Below, one piece after another: positions 8,251 to 16,273 of a stretch of 36,023 bases of DNA. Each line of letters starts with the position of its first letter. Within the stretch, counting starts at the first letter, position 1. The DNA comes from Methanotorris formicicus Mc-S-70. Its GTDB lineage: Archaea > AGJL01 > Methanococci > Methanococcales > Methanococcaceae. The translations under genes were made by a program, and so were the position numbers. The notes beneath the pieces are model-generated. The model was given only the letters and a program-made list of their open reading frames with translations, ran no database searches and was not told the origin of the DNA. The DNA is taken from NCBI RefSeq assembly GCF_000243455.1, contig NZ_AGJL01000015.1, positions 1 to 36,023 on the forward strand, in the 5' to 3' direction.

Positions 8251-8355
8251 TTAGATAACTCCTTTTGTGCTAACAACTCCCTTTCTTTCATCGATTCTCG
8301 TAGCCATATCCAAAGCAACACCAAATGCCTTAAACGAAACGCCGCGTCGTTTCAT
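8251..8355 (-). pseudogene. Displaced 3' fragment of hisB
   Basis: A 34-codon open frame, [16 protein letters not shown] and on, running into the last 27 codons of hisB in the original frame and ending GVI-stop. Bases 8255-8335 are identical to 8408-8488 in the intact hisB. At the ends the copies differ silently: Ile ATC and stop TAA here, ATT and TAG in the intact gene. The first seven codons come from the GC-rich insert. GGAGGT lies upstream of the ATG, but it is inside a strong hairpin, so translation is doubtful. Because this copy sits at a natural distance from ribC, it is probably the original 3' end of hisB, displaced by an insertion. Confidence 0.8.
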
Positions 8356-8407
8356 CCCGCGGAGATACCTCCTCGCAAATGCTCGGAGGTATAAAGAATT
8401 ACTCTAA
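8336..8407. mobile_element. GC-rich 72-bp insert between duplicated hisB ends
   Basis: This segment is about 52 percent GC in an AT-rich chromosome and is framed by 81-bp exact direct repeats (8255-8335 and 8408-8488). It contains two strong inverted repeats. GAAACG (8336-8341) pairs with CGTTTC (8348-8353). ATACCTCC (8365-8372) pairs with GGAGGTAT (8385-8392). In addition CCGCG (8342-8346) is complementary to CGCGG (8358-8362). Gene-end duplication with restoration of the reading frame is what an integrase does at an attachment site, so this may be what remains of an excised or deleted element. No integrase is present. A structured RNA is the main alternative. Confidence 0.5.
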
Positions 8408-8976
8408 ATAACTCCTTTTGTGCTAACAACTCCCTTTCTTTCATCGATTCTCGTAGCCATATCCAAAGCAACACCAAATGCCTTAAACAATGCCTCTATT
8501 TTGTGGTGTTCGTTTTCTCCAATAACCTCAAAATGGATATTCATTTTTGCATTGTTTGCCAAAGCCTCAAAAAAATGCTTTACATTTTCAGTCGATAAAT
8601 CACCAACTTTATCCCTTCTTGGCGTGTATTGGGATAAAACATAAGGTCTTCCACCCAAATCAATTGCAACCATTGCCCTTGCTTCATCCATTGGCACTAT
8701 TGCCCATCCAAACCTATTGATGTTCTTTTTTTCAACTTTATCCAATGCCATTCCTAAGCAAATCCCTACATCCTCAACAGTGTGGTGGTCATCAACCTCC
8801 AAATCACCTTCAGCCTTAATATATAAATCAAAAGCCCCATGTTTTGCAAAGGAAGACAGAACATGGTCAAAAAAAGGTATGCCTGTATCTATGTCGTATT
8901 TTCCAATTCCATCTATATTGATTTTTAACTCAATTTTTGTTTCTTTTGTTTCCCTTTTGATTTCAACAACCCTCAT
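8404..8976 (-). CDS. hisB: Imidazoleglycerol-phosphate dehydratase
   Basis: HisB, 190 residues, catalyses the dehydration of imidazoleglycerol phosphate to imidazoleacetol phosphate in histidine synthesis. The metal-binding histidine motifs are visible: [13 protein letters not shown] in the first half and [16 protein letters not shown] in the second, with the conserved GGRPY between them. It is the stand-alone archaeal form with no phosphatase fusion. ATG 8976 follows GGTGA. It starts 36 bp after deoA on the same strand. The last 27 codons occur twice in the window; this copy was apparently rebuilt by an insertion that carried an identical 3' end. The stop TAG and the bases after it belong to the insert. 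Confidence 0.96.
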   Translation of the reverse strand: MRVVEIKRETKETKIELKINIDGIGKYDIDTGIPFFDHVLSSFAKHGAFDLYIKAEGDLEVDDHHTVEDVGICLGMALDKVEKKNINRFGWAIVPMDEARAMVAIDLGGRPYVLSQYTPRRDKVGDLSTENVKHFFEALANNAKMNIHFEVIGENEHHKIEALFKAFGVALDMATRIDERKGVVSTKGVI

Positions 8977-9012
8977 GGTTTCACCGACAGTTCAAAAAAT
9001 TATTAAAAATAG

Positions 9013-10530
9013 TTAGAATTTACTTATTCTTTTCAACAACATTCCTTCAACTTTGATAGGATAGGTTCTTCTTGCCAGTTTAACTGCTGAGTTTAACCTC
9101 TCTTCTGAACTTGAGTATATCGTATAGAGCAAGTCTCCTTTTTCAACCTCATTTCCAATTTTAACATTTAAAAGTACTCCTGCTTTTTTATCCTTTGGGG
9201 CCCCAGCCTCTTTTGCCACCTTTGTTATAAGTTTGTTTGAAATTTGAGTCACATATCCATCTATTGGTGCAATTATCTCCGCTTTATATTCCCCAATCTC
9301 AATTTCATCAGAACTTTTTGGTTCTCCACCTTGGGCAGTTATTATCTCATGCATCTTTTCCAATGCCTTTCCAGATGTCAAAATCTCCTCTGCAACATCC
9401 TTTCCTTTCTTAGGTGGTGCTACCCCACCTATTTCTAAGAGAACTCCTGCCAAGGACACCGCTTTTTCAATCAAACTTGAAGGGGCCTCTTTATAATTTT
9501 CCAATGCTATTAATGCCTCTCTTGCCTCCAATGCTGGACCTATTGCCCTACCTATTGGCTGGCCCCCGTAGGTTATTGCACATTCAATATGTACATTTAC
9601 CCTTCCTCCAAGTTCTATAAACTTCCTTGCCAAACTTGCTGCTTCATCTATAGTCTTTACCTTTGCCCCCTCGCCTGTAGGGATGTCTATAACTAAATAT
9701 TTAATGCCTGCAGCAATTTTCTTAGCCATTACACTTGACAAAAGTAGTGGCTCAGGATCAATGGAAAGTGGTCTCTCAATGTTTATTGTTATATCATCTG
9801 CTGGGGCTAAGTCAATAGCCCCTCCCCAAACCATACAACCATTTGTGGTTGTTACCACCTGTTTTATCTCATCTAACGATAAATCAACCCTTGTTAAAAC
9901 CTCAACTACGTCTGCTGTTCCTGCTGCTGATGTGATTGCTCTTGACGATGTTTTTGGTATCGTTAATCCTGCCGCTGCCACTATGGGAACAACCAAAAGA
10001 GCGGTTTTGTTTCCTGGAACTCCCCCGATGCTGTGCACATCAACCACTAAACTCTCATCCCAATCAATCATATCCCCAGTTTCTGCCATTCTTCTTGTCA
10101 TTTCCTCAATTTCTTTCATATCCATGCCGTTAATATACAAAGAAGTAACAAATGCTGTGTTTTCAATATTTGATAACTTTCCAGTTACCATTTCATCAAT
10201 TATTGTGTGTATTTCCTCAGGTTTTAGTGTTTGGCCATCCATCTTCTTTCTTATATATGCCACTGAAAGTGGGGTTTCAGCATGCCTTATTATGGCCTCG
10301 TCTCCATCTTTGATGGGAATTTCTTTTGTGATTTCTCTAAATATTCCTATTTCTCCCTTATTAACTAATGTTTTTGTTGAATGCAATACTCCAACAAAAG
10401 AACCTGCAGGAGTTTCAACCAACACCCTATCTTGTGGATAGTAAGGAGTTCCTTTCAAATCCTCCTCATTAATAACAACTGCATTTACCCCAATATCTAA
10501 ATCAAACAATTTCACTTTTAAGAATAGCAT
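9013..10530 (-). CDS. deoA: AMP phosphorylase
   Basis: A 505-residue enzyme of the thymidine phosphorylase superfamily. The long N-terminal extension (about 85 residues, MLFLKVKLFDLDIGVNAVVI) distinguishes archaeal AMP phosphorylase from bacterial DeoA. Family motifs are SSRAITSAAGTADVVEVL (the Lys/Ser-rich nucleoside site region), VVDVHSIGGVPGNKTAL (phosphate loop) and the C-terminal barrel YKAEIIAPIDGYVTQISNK. It phosphorolyses AMP to adenine and ribose 1,5-bisphosphate, which R15P isomerase and the archaeal RuBisCO turn into 3-phosphoglycerate. Those two genes are not here. The ATG follows GAGGGGAT. It is first in the run deoA-hisB-ribC. Confidence 0.94.
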   Translation of the reverse strand: MLFLKVKLFDLDIGVNAVVINEEDLKGTPYYPQDRVLVETPAGSFVGVLHSTKTLVNKGEIGIFREITKEIPIKDGDEAIIRHAETPLSVAYIRKKMDGQTLKPEEIHTIIDEMVTGKLSNIENTAFVTSLYINGMDMKEIEEMTRRMAETGDMIDWDESLVVDVHSIGGVPGNKTALLVVPIVAAAGLTIPKTSSRAITSAAGTADVVEVLTRVDLSLDEIKQVVTTTNGCMVWGGAIDLAPADDITINIERPLSIDPEPLLLSSVMAKKIAAGIKYLVIDIPTGEGAKVKTIDEAASLARKFIELGGRVNVHIECAITYGGQPIGRAIGPALEAREALIALENYKEAPSSLIEKAVSLAGVLLEIGGVAPPKKGKDVAEEILTSGKALEKMHEIITAQGGEPKSSDEIEIGEYKAEIIAPIDGYVTQISNKLITKVAKEAGAPKDKKAGVLLNVKIGNEVEKGDLLYTIYSSSEERLNSAVKLARRTYPIKVEGMLLKRISKF

Positions 10531-10677
10531 GTAATCCCCTCTGAAGTTTACTTAAAAATAATTTACGTTAAAAATATATCGCAGTCGTGTTTTAAATATT
10601 ATTTGTTTCATTAATTAATCACATATCACTTAACTTTAATGAAATATATCTTTTAATGAAGGATAAAGGTGAATAAA

Positions 10678-11865
10678 ATGGGTAAGATGCTTAAAAAATT
10701 GATTAGTTATGATAAGGCAAAAGAAATGGTTTTTAATGAGTGGAATAAGTTTTTGAAAGATAAGTTTAAAATAATCCCTTTATTGGATGCATTGGGTAGG
10801 GTATCTTATGAAGATATAATGTCCCCAATAGATTTACCTATGTTTGATAGGGCAGCGATGGATGGTTATGCAGTTAGAGCAGAAGATACTTTTGGAGCAT
10901 CAACCACAAATCCCCTAATCTTAAATTTGGTCGAAAAGAAGGAAATTAATGAAGGGGAATGTTTAAAGGTATTCACTGGCTCAAAAATGCCTAAAAATGC
11001 TGATGCTGTTGTTATGAAGGAATACTGCAAAGAAGAGGATGGTTTTGTTGAGATATATAAAGGAGTTCATCCTTATGAAAATGTCTCAAGGATTGGGGAG
11101 GATGTTAGAAAGGGGGATTTACTATTAAAAAAGGGGGAAGCCATCTCCCCGCACCACATATCAATTTTATCATCTGTTGGAATAAAGGAGGTTAAAGTTT
11201 ATAATGTAAATGTTGGAATTATATCAACTGGGGATGAACTCGTTGATTTGGAAGAAGTTATCAGTATGGAAGAGTTAAAAAATAACAGTAAAATAGTAAA
11301 TTCAAATTCATTAATGTTATATGCCCTGGTGAAAGAATCTGGTTTGAATCCAAAAATTTACGGAAAGGTTGTGGATGATAGGGAAAGGATAAAATCATTA
11401 ATAAAAAAAGCAATAATTGAAAACGATATTGTGATTACAACAGGGGGTACTTCAGTAGGAGATAGGGATTATATAATAGAAGTGGTTAATGAGTTGGGTG
11501 GTATTGTTCTTCATGGTGTCCAAATAAGGCCAGGAAAACCTTTTGGATTTGGTAAAATAAACAACAAATTAATTTTTACCCTATCTGGATATCCAGTGGC
11601 ATCTACTGTTCAATTTGAGTTATTTATAAGGAGTTACTTTAAAAAAAGAAAAAAAATAAAACTTCCATTAAGGAGAAACATCGCATCCGAACTCGGCAGG
11701 ACAGATATTGTTAGGATTAAAATTGAAGATTTTGAAGTTGAACCATTGAGAATTACTGGAAGTGGAGTTATTTCCTCATTGACAAAAGCAGATGGTTATG
11801 TAATAATCCCAGAGAACGTTGAAGGTTATGAGAAGGGAGAGTATGTTGAAGTTTATTTATTCTAA
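10678..11865 (+). CDS. moeA: Molybdopterin molybdenumtransferase MoeA
   Basis: MoeA, 395 residues, inserts molybdate or tungstate into adenylylated molybdopterin. This is needed here for enzymes such as formylmethanofuran dehydrogenase. Motifs in order are PMFDRAAMDGYAVRAED near residue 60, then FTGSKMPKNADAVV, GIISTGDELVD and ITTGGTSVGDRDYI of the MoaB-like catalytic domain, and LSGYPVAS. The C-terminal domain IV follows (LRITGSGVISSLTKADGY). ATG 10678 is chosen because GGTGA lies 5 nt upstream; the GTG at 10669 is inside that site. A TATA-like AAATATATC lies near 10642-10650. The DUF354 gene follows 55 bp downstream on the same strand. Confidence 0.95.
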   Translation: MGKMLKKLISYDKAKEMVFNEWNKFLKDKFKIIPLLDALGRVSYEDIMSPIDLPMFDRAAMDGYAVRAEDTFGASTTNPLILNLVEKKEINEGECLKVFTGSKMPKNADAVVMKEYCKEEDGFVEIYKGVHPYENVSRIGEDVRKGDLLLKKGEAISPHHISILSSVGIKEVKVYNVNVGIISTGDELVDLEEVISMEELKNNSKIVNSNSLMLYALVKESGLNPKIYGKVVDDRERIKSLIKKAIIENDIVITTGGTSVGDRDYIIEVVNELGGIVLHGVQIRPGKPFGFGKINNKLIFTLSGYPVASTVQFELFIRSYFKKRKKIKLPLRRNIASELGRTDIVRIKIEDFEVEPLRITGSGVISSLTKADGYVIIPENVEGYEKGEYVEVYLF

Positions 11866-11920
11866 AAAAATTTAAAAAGGTTAATTATAATTTAGGATTT
11901 TAGGATTTAAAGGTGATTGC

Positions 11921-12937
11921 ATGGATGTGTGGTTGGATTTAACAAATGCTCCTCATGTTCATTATTTTTCACAACTGATAAAGAAATTTGAAAAAGAAGG
12001 GATCGACTATCTAATAACAACAAGAAAATCCCAAAATTTGGAAGAACTACTAAATATATATGGATTTGAATACATATGTGTTGGAAAACACGGAGAGAGT
12101 TTAAAGGATAAGTTAATCTACTCTGCAAAGAGAATCATAGAACTCACTGAGATTGTTGATAAAGAGAAGCCAAAGGTTGCAATAGCAAAACATTCCGTTG
12201 AATTGCCACGAGTATCTTTTGGATTGGGCATTCCCGTGATTTTTGTTGTTGATAACGAACATGCAGAGGCACAAAACAAACTCACCCTCCCACTTGCAGA
12301 GGACATAATCATTCCAATAGGTACGAAAAAGAGTAAATTAAAAAAGATGGGGGGAAATAACTTTACAACATTCAATGGAACGTGTGAAGTGGCAAACGTG
12401 AATTCACGACTAAAAGGAATACTGCCAATTGATAAGGGCATACTAAAAAAATTAGGGATAGATAATAATAATCCAACAATAGTCATGAGGGCAAGACCAA
12501 ATTCATCCTACTGTAATGGAAAAAAGGACATAATTCCAAAAATCATAGAAAAACTTAGGGAAAAAATAGATTGTAATATTGTGGCATTTCCAAGGGATGA
12601 AAAGCAGAGGGAAAAATACATATCTCTAAATGCAATAGTTCCCAACACAATAGATGCCCTATCTCTTCTCTATTTTGCAGATGCTATGATAGGGGCAGGG
12701 GGAACTATGAACAGAGAAGCAGCAGTTTTAGGGATTCCAACAGTATCTTGCTATCCAAAGGAATTACTTGGTGTTGATAAATATCTAATAAAGATGGGAA
12801 GGATGGTTCATATAAAAAATGTAAATAGAATAGTTGGTTACATTATTGAAAATTTGGGAGTTAAAAATAAAAATGTCGAATTGGAAGATCCAACAGATTT
12901 GATGTTTGAAAAGGTTTGTAGTTATTTAAAAAGATAA
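11921..12937 (+). CDS. DUF354 family protein, GT-B glycosyltransferase-like
   Basis: A 338-residue protein of the archaeal DUF354 family. It begins MDVWLDLTNAPHVHYFSQL, a hallmark of the family, and has a two-domain layout like GT-B glycosyltransferases. The C-terminal half contains ADAMIGAGGTMNREAAVLGI, which resembles the nucleotide-sugar binding GGxGT-x-E region of MurG/WecB-type enzymes. This suggests a sugar transferase or epimerase, but no substrate is established. ATG 11921 follows AAAGGTGAT. It follows moeA and ends 4 bp from the convergent CBS-ParB gene. Confidence 0.8.
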   Translation: MDVWLDLTNAPHVHYFSQLIKKFEKEGIDYLITTRKSQNLEELLNIYGFEYICVGKHGESLKDKLIYSAKRIIELTEIVDKEKPKVAIAKHSVELPRVSFGLGIPVIFVVDNEHAEAQNKLTLPLAEDIIIPIGTKKSKLKKMGGNNFTTFNGTCEVANVNSRLKGILPIDKGILKKLGIDNNNPTIVMRARPNSSYCNGKKDIIPKIIEKLREKIDCNIVAFPRDEKQREKYISLNAIVPNTIDALSLLYFADAMIGAGGTMNREAAVLGIPTVSCYPKELLGVDKYLIKMGRMVHIKNVNRIVGYIIENLGVKNKNVELEDPTDLMFEKVCSYLKR

Positions 12938-12941
12938 TTTT

Positions 12942-13736
12942 TCAATCAAAAAAATTTGTTTTTGATTTTAAGGTGTAGGGATTTATGGAGTTCTCATTGT
13001 CCTCATCGATAATTTTTATATCCCCAAGTGTTCTTAATCCTTGGCTTTCAGCAGTTTTTTCTATGCCTAATTTTTTGTCTGTGTCTATGTGGATTATATG
13101 GGCATCTAACTTTGGTATGCCTAATTTATATGCAGCCACTGCCCTATGGTGTCCATCAACTAAAATATATCCGCTTCTTTTTGTTTTTATGGCAATTATT
13201 GGTTCTGCAAGACCTTTCTTTAATTCATACATTCTCCCAATTAACTCATCCTCATGAACCTTTGATTGTGTAGGTTTAAGTTCATCTATTGGAACATAGC
13301 CCCTCTCAACCCTTGTTTTTAGCCCTAAGTTTTCATACGTTTTTACAATTTTATTTAGTTTTTCAGGAGTTGTTTTCTCTATTTGTGACCTTATGACATC
13401 CGTGTTTGTTATTATTCCAACTAAGTTGTTTTCATCATCAACCACAGGAAGTTTAGAAAATCCAGTCCTAAACATCAATCTACCAACATCCATGATATTT
13501 GCATCTGGCTTAGCCACAATCATGTCTTCTCTTTTTGTCATGATGTTGCCTACCTTTTCATCCTCATCCTTACCTACCAAATCATGAACTGAAACAATCC
13601 CCACCAATTTACCATCTACAACAACAGGAAATGCATCATGACCTGTCTCTTTAACGAATCTTATGGCATCTTTAACTGTATTGTTAGGAGAGAGACAATC
13701 CACTTTTTTTGTCATATACTCACTTACTTTAACCAT
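12942..13736 (-). CDS. CBS-domain protein with ParB-like (SerK/Srx fold) domain
   Basis: A 264-residue protein. Residues of about 5-125 are a pair of CBS domains (VSEYMTKKVDCLSPNNTV, then VGNIMTKREDMIVAKPDANI), which usually bind adenine nucleotides. Residues of about 140-230 form a ParB-N/sulfiredoxin-like domain with LVDGHHRAVAAYKLGI. In the Thermococcus serine kinase SerK the related DGHHR region binds the nucleotide, so a small-molecule kinase regulated through the CBS pair is possible. Chromosome partitioning is less likely because no helix-turn-helix follows the ParB-like part. The tail beyond about residue 240 is probably disordered. It sits 49 bp after the DUF504 gene and may be in the same operon. 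Confidence 0.82.
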   Translation of the reverse strand: MVKVSEYMTKKVDCLSPNNTVKDAIRFVKETGHDAFPVVVDGKLVGIVSVHDLVGKDEDEKVGNIMTKREDMIVAKPDANIMDVGRLMFRTGFSKLPVVDDENNLVGIITNTDVIRSQIEKTTPEKLNKIVKTYENLGLKTRVERGYVPIDELKPTQSKVHEDELIGRMYELKKGLAEPIIAIKTKRSGYILVDGHHRAVAAYKLGIPKLDAHIIHIDTDKKLGIEKTAESQGLRTLGDIKIIDEDNENSINPYTLKSKTNFFD

Positions 13737-13785
13737 CCTACCCCATCCAAAAATTTTTTAAATGTTGTAAAACAGCAAAAATGTG

Positions 13786-14055
13786 TTAAACCTCGTCTTC
13801 GTACTCTTCTATAAAATCGGCATCTTTATTTCTTTGGAATAAAATTTCTTTTGTTTTTTTGTTTCTAATTTCTAAAATTCTATGGATCGGAATGTATGTT
13901 GTATCATGAACTATAAAAGAGCCTTCAATGTGTATTTCATCCATAGATACGGCCTTTTTATTATCCTCTGTCCCCCTATGTAAATAAACAATTTCAAAAT
14001 CCCCTGGGTTGTATTTAGGATGCCAAAGTATCTTATTTATAAGCTCTTTTAGCAT
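13786..14055 (-). CDS. MJ1316-type (DUF504) RNA-end-binding domain protein
   Basis: An 89-residue single-domain protein of the DUF504 / MJ1316 family. Recognisable segments are INKILWHPKYNPGDFEIVYLHRG and FIVHDTTYIPIHRILEIR. In comparative work this domain was proposed to recognise cyclic 2',3'-phosphate RNA ends, and in eukaryotes it is fused to RNA-processing enzymes. That is a prediction and has not been shown for this protein. It starts 16 bp after the RCK-DHH phosphoesterase gene with a GTGA-type site. The pairing of an RNA-end reader with a DHH phosphoesterase hints at RNA end processing or turnover. Confidence 0.85.
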   Translation of the reverse strand: MLKELINKILWHPKYNPGDFEIVYLHRGTEDNKKAVSMDEIHIEGSFIVHDTTYIPIHRILEIRNKKTKEILFQRNKDADFIEEYEDEV

Positions 14056-14071
14056 TTTTTCACGTTTTTAC

Positions 14072-15541
14072 TTATAACTGTTCTGATGTTTTCTGTTTTT
14101 CTTCTTCTTTTATACCCATAACTTCAAAGATTTTTGTTCTTATTGCCTCTTCAACAAGTTTTCTTAAGGATTCTTTATCAGAGACCGCCTTAAATATACC
14201 CAATGGAATATATGCAGCGGCTGCTGCCTGATGTCCTCCACCGTCAAATGCCTTCTTCAAAATATCTCCAACATCAACCCTCAAATCCTTAGTTCTCGCA
14301 GATATATGGATATTATCTTCTACAATACCAAATACAAATGTTGTTGTTATTCCCTCCATTCTCAACAAGAACTCTGCCGCTCTTGGTAAAGCATCTCTAT
14401 TACTTATCTCACCAACATAGGAGAGTGCAATGTTCCCCTTTACAATTTTTCTGTTTAAGATTGCTCTTGCAAGAACTTCCATTGTTTCCGTGTCCATATC
14501 GGGATTTTCAATCATCTGCAAGGTTTTTGCATCAATTAGTCCTTGCAAATAACCCGCAGCGTCAAAGTCCTTTTTTGTCACTTTTCTTTTAAAGTAGTTT
14601 GTATCGGATGCTATTGCATAAAATAAGGCTGTTGCTAAATCCCCACTTGGAGAGATATCAAGTTCCCTCAAATATTCTGTTAAAATTGTTGCTGTAGCCC
14701 CAATATCTGACTGAATATCCATATATTTTGCAGTTAAATCACCATTTTCATGATGATCTATAATAATATCGATTTCTTTTGTTTCTGGGTCAAATGGCAG
14801 ATTTTTTGAACTTGATGTATCAACCACTGCTATAGCACAATATTTGTTTAAATCAATATCCCTAATGTGTTTCATCTTTATACCAAGTAGGTTTATCATT
14901 GCCTTATTTTCATCAAACCCTATATTCCCCCCATATGCAATATCTGCCTCAATATCCCATTTTAAGGCGATAGTTTTCAATGCCATAGCACTTGCCATAG
15001 CATCAGGGTCGGGATTGTTGTGTGTGACTATCAAAAGAGGTGCAATATCTTTTTCCTTATTACCTTCTTTTTCGCCATTATTTGGGCCAAGACATTCCCT
15101 TTTTGCTTTAATTAATATGTTCTTTAGACCAAGTAATTTTCTCTTTAATTTTGATTTTTCAATTTCTTTTATAACTTCCCTTGCTGCACTCTCTAATGGG
15201 AAGATGATTCGATCAATCGGTAGACCATCATACAAGTCTGGATATTTTGGAATTCCCCTCGCGATTTTATGGGCTTTTGGATTCAGTTCACAAACCAACT
15301 CTGCTATTTTCCTATTAATTTCAGGATTGTTTGTTAAGATAACTATAGTATCTGCCTCTTCAATGCCGGCCTTCTTGAGAACCTCAACATCCGTTGCATC
15401 TCCAACAACATATTTAAAATCCGCCTGTTCAACTGAATCAAAGACCATTTCTTTATTGTCAATTACTGTAACAGTGTCGATACTTTTACTATAATTTACA
15501 ACCCTACGCCCAAAAGAACCATATCCTATAATTAGTATCAT
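14072..15541 (-). CDS. RCK-DHH phosphoesterase (RecJ-like)
   Basis: A 489-residue fusion. Residues 1 to about 120 are an RCK/TrkA-N Rossmann domain with GYGSFG at 6-11 and GDATDVEVLKKAGI near 48. A charged linker (about 145-165) leads to a DHH phosphoesterase domain with THNNPDPDA at 173-181, DTSS at 241-244 and DHH at 262-264. The DHHA1 domain follows with GGGH at 434-437. These are the Mn2+ ligands and the substrate-binding glycine motif. Relatives act as single-strand exonucleases, oligoribonucleases or cyclic-dinucleotide phosphodiesterases; I recall a M. jannaschii RecJ-like protein with single-strand nuclease activity. The RCK domain implies control by a nucleotide or c-di-AMP. GGAGGT precedes the ATG. 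It heads the set with DUF504 and CBS-ParB. Confidence 0.9.
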   Translation of the reverse strand: MILIIGYGSFGRRVVNYSKSIDTVTVIDNKEMVFDSVEQADFKYVVGDATDVEVLKKAGIEEADTIVILTNNPEINRKIAELVCELNPKAHKIARGIPKYPDLYDGLPIDRIIFPLESAAREVIKEIEKSKLKRKLLGLKNILIKAKRECLGPNNGEKEGNKEKDIAPLLIVTHNNPDPDAMASAMALKTIALKWDIEADIAYGGNIGFDENKAMINLLGIKMKHIRDIDLNKYCAIAVVDTSSSKNLPFDPETKEIDIIIDHHENGDLTAKYMDIQSDIGATATILTEYLRELDISPSGDLATALFYAIASDTNYFKRKVTKKDFDAAGYLQGLIDAKTLQMIENPDMDTETMEVLARAILNRKIVKGNIALSYVGEISNRDALPRAAEFLLRMEGITTTFVFGIVEDNIHISARTKDLRVDVGDILKKAFDGGGHQAAAAAYIPLGIFKAVSDKESLRKLVEEAIRTKIFEVMGIKEEEKQKTSEQL

Positions 15542-16273
15542 ATTTTACCTCCAATAAGGTAGGTTTTGAACACTATCGACTATTTAAATAACACATCAAA
15601 ATTTATATAAATAAAAATCAATTTAATTTTGTTTATTTATTATCAAGTGTCGATTATGTTATTTAAACAATATGTTTTATTTAAAGTTGTTCGTGTTGGA
15701 CAAACTCAAAATAAATTTAAAATGGTTTTTACTTTACTTCAAAAATTTAAGTGATACTAATATTTCGAATCCAATAAATAAGAGATTACTAATTTTTGTT
15801 TTTATATTTTATATTTTACTGTTTATTGGTTCTCCAAACGTGTTGAATATGAAAGATTGTGGCAATTTCCAAAATCCCTATCATACATTTTTTGAGTTAT
15901 AGTTTTAAATTATGCAGTATTATTAAACGTTCTATTTACATATCAAACACTATTTTTTAATATTGGCTAAAAATCTATTAATCAATATATCCAACTAAAA
16001 TCGTTATTTATTTATACAATTAAAAGAAACTAGGTATTTAATAGTTTCTTTAGTTATTAAAATGAAAGATTTAATATGTAAAGCATTAGATGAAAAACAT
16101 TTTCATTACCTGCTTACTTATAAGTGAAAAATCCGTAGGGAGTGTGGGCTAATTATGATCAAAACAGTTGGTGAATTTTTATGTTGTCGTGTGTAACTAT
16201 TTAAAACTATGAATTGTATGGTTTATCCTAACAAAATAACATTAATAGATTAAAAATGGATTAGGTGAATATA
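15542..16273. other. Long AT-rich intergenic region
   Basis: About 730 bp without a convincing gene. It must hold the promoter of the RCK-DHH gene (minus) and of the HARP operon (plus). A 76-codon plus-strand frame at 15672-15902 has one hydrophobic stretch, but no RBS, low-complexity composition and no family I recognise. Near 16137-16152 a less AT-rich patch (GTAGGGAGTGTGGGC) stands out but forms no clear structure. The region may contain a decayed gene. Confidence 0.35.

Noticed and set aside
8251-8355. The 34-codon hisB-tail frame as a functional small protein
   Set aside because: It lacks nearly all of HisB including the metal sites, and its RBS is buried in a strong stem; it is best seen as a displaced gene end.
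8336-8362. An H-type pseudoknot in the hisB insert
   Set aside because: The two helices would leave a zero-length loop crossing a stem, which is not sterically possible; only alternative hairpins are realistic.
13000-13700. The ParB-like gene as evidence of a plasmid or replication origin
   Set aside because: There is no ParA, no parS-like repeats, no Orc/Cdc6 gene and no HTH in the protein; the neighbours are chromosomal housekeeping genes.
15672-15902. A 76-codon plus-strand open frame with one hydrophobic stretch
   Set aside because: It has no ribosome binding site, low-complexity AT-driven composition and no family resemblance; it lies in a long AT-rich spacer where such frames arise by chance.
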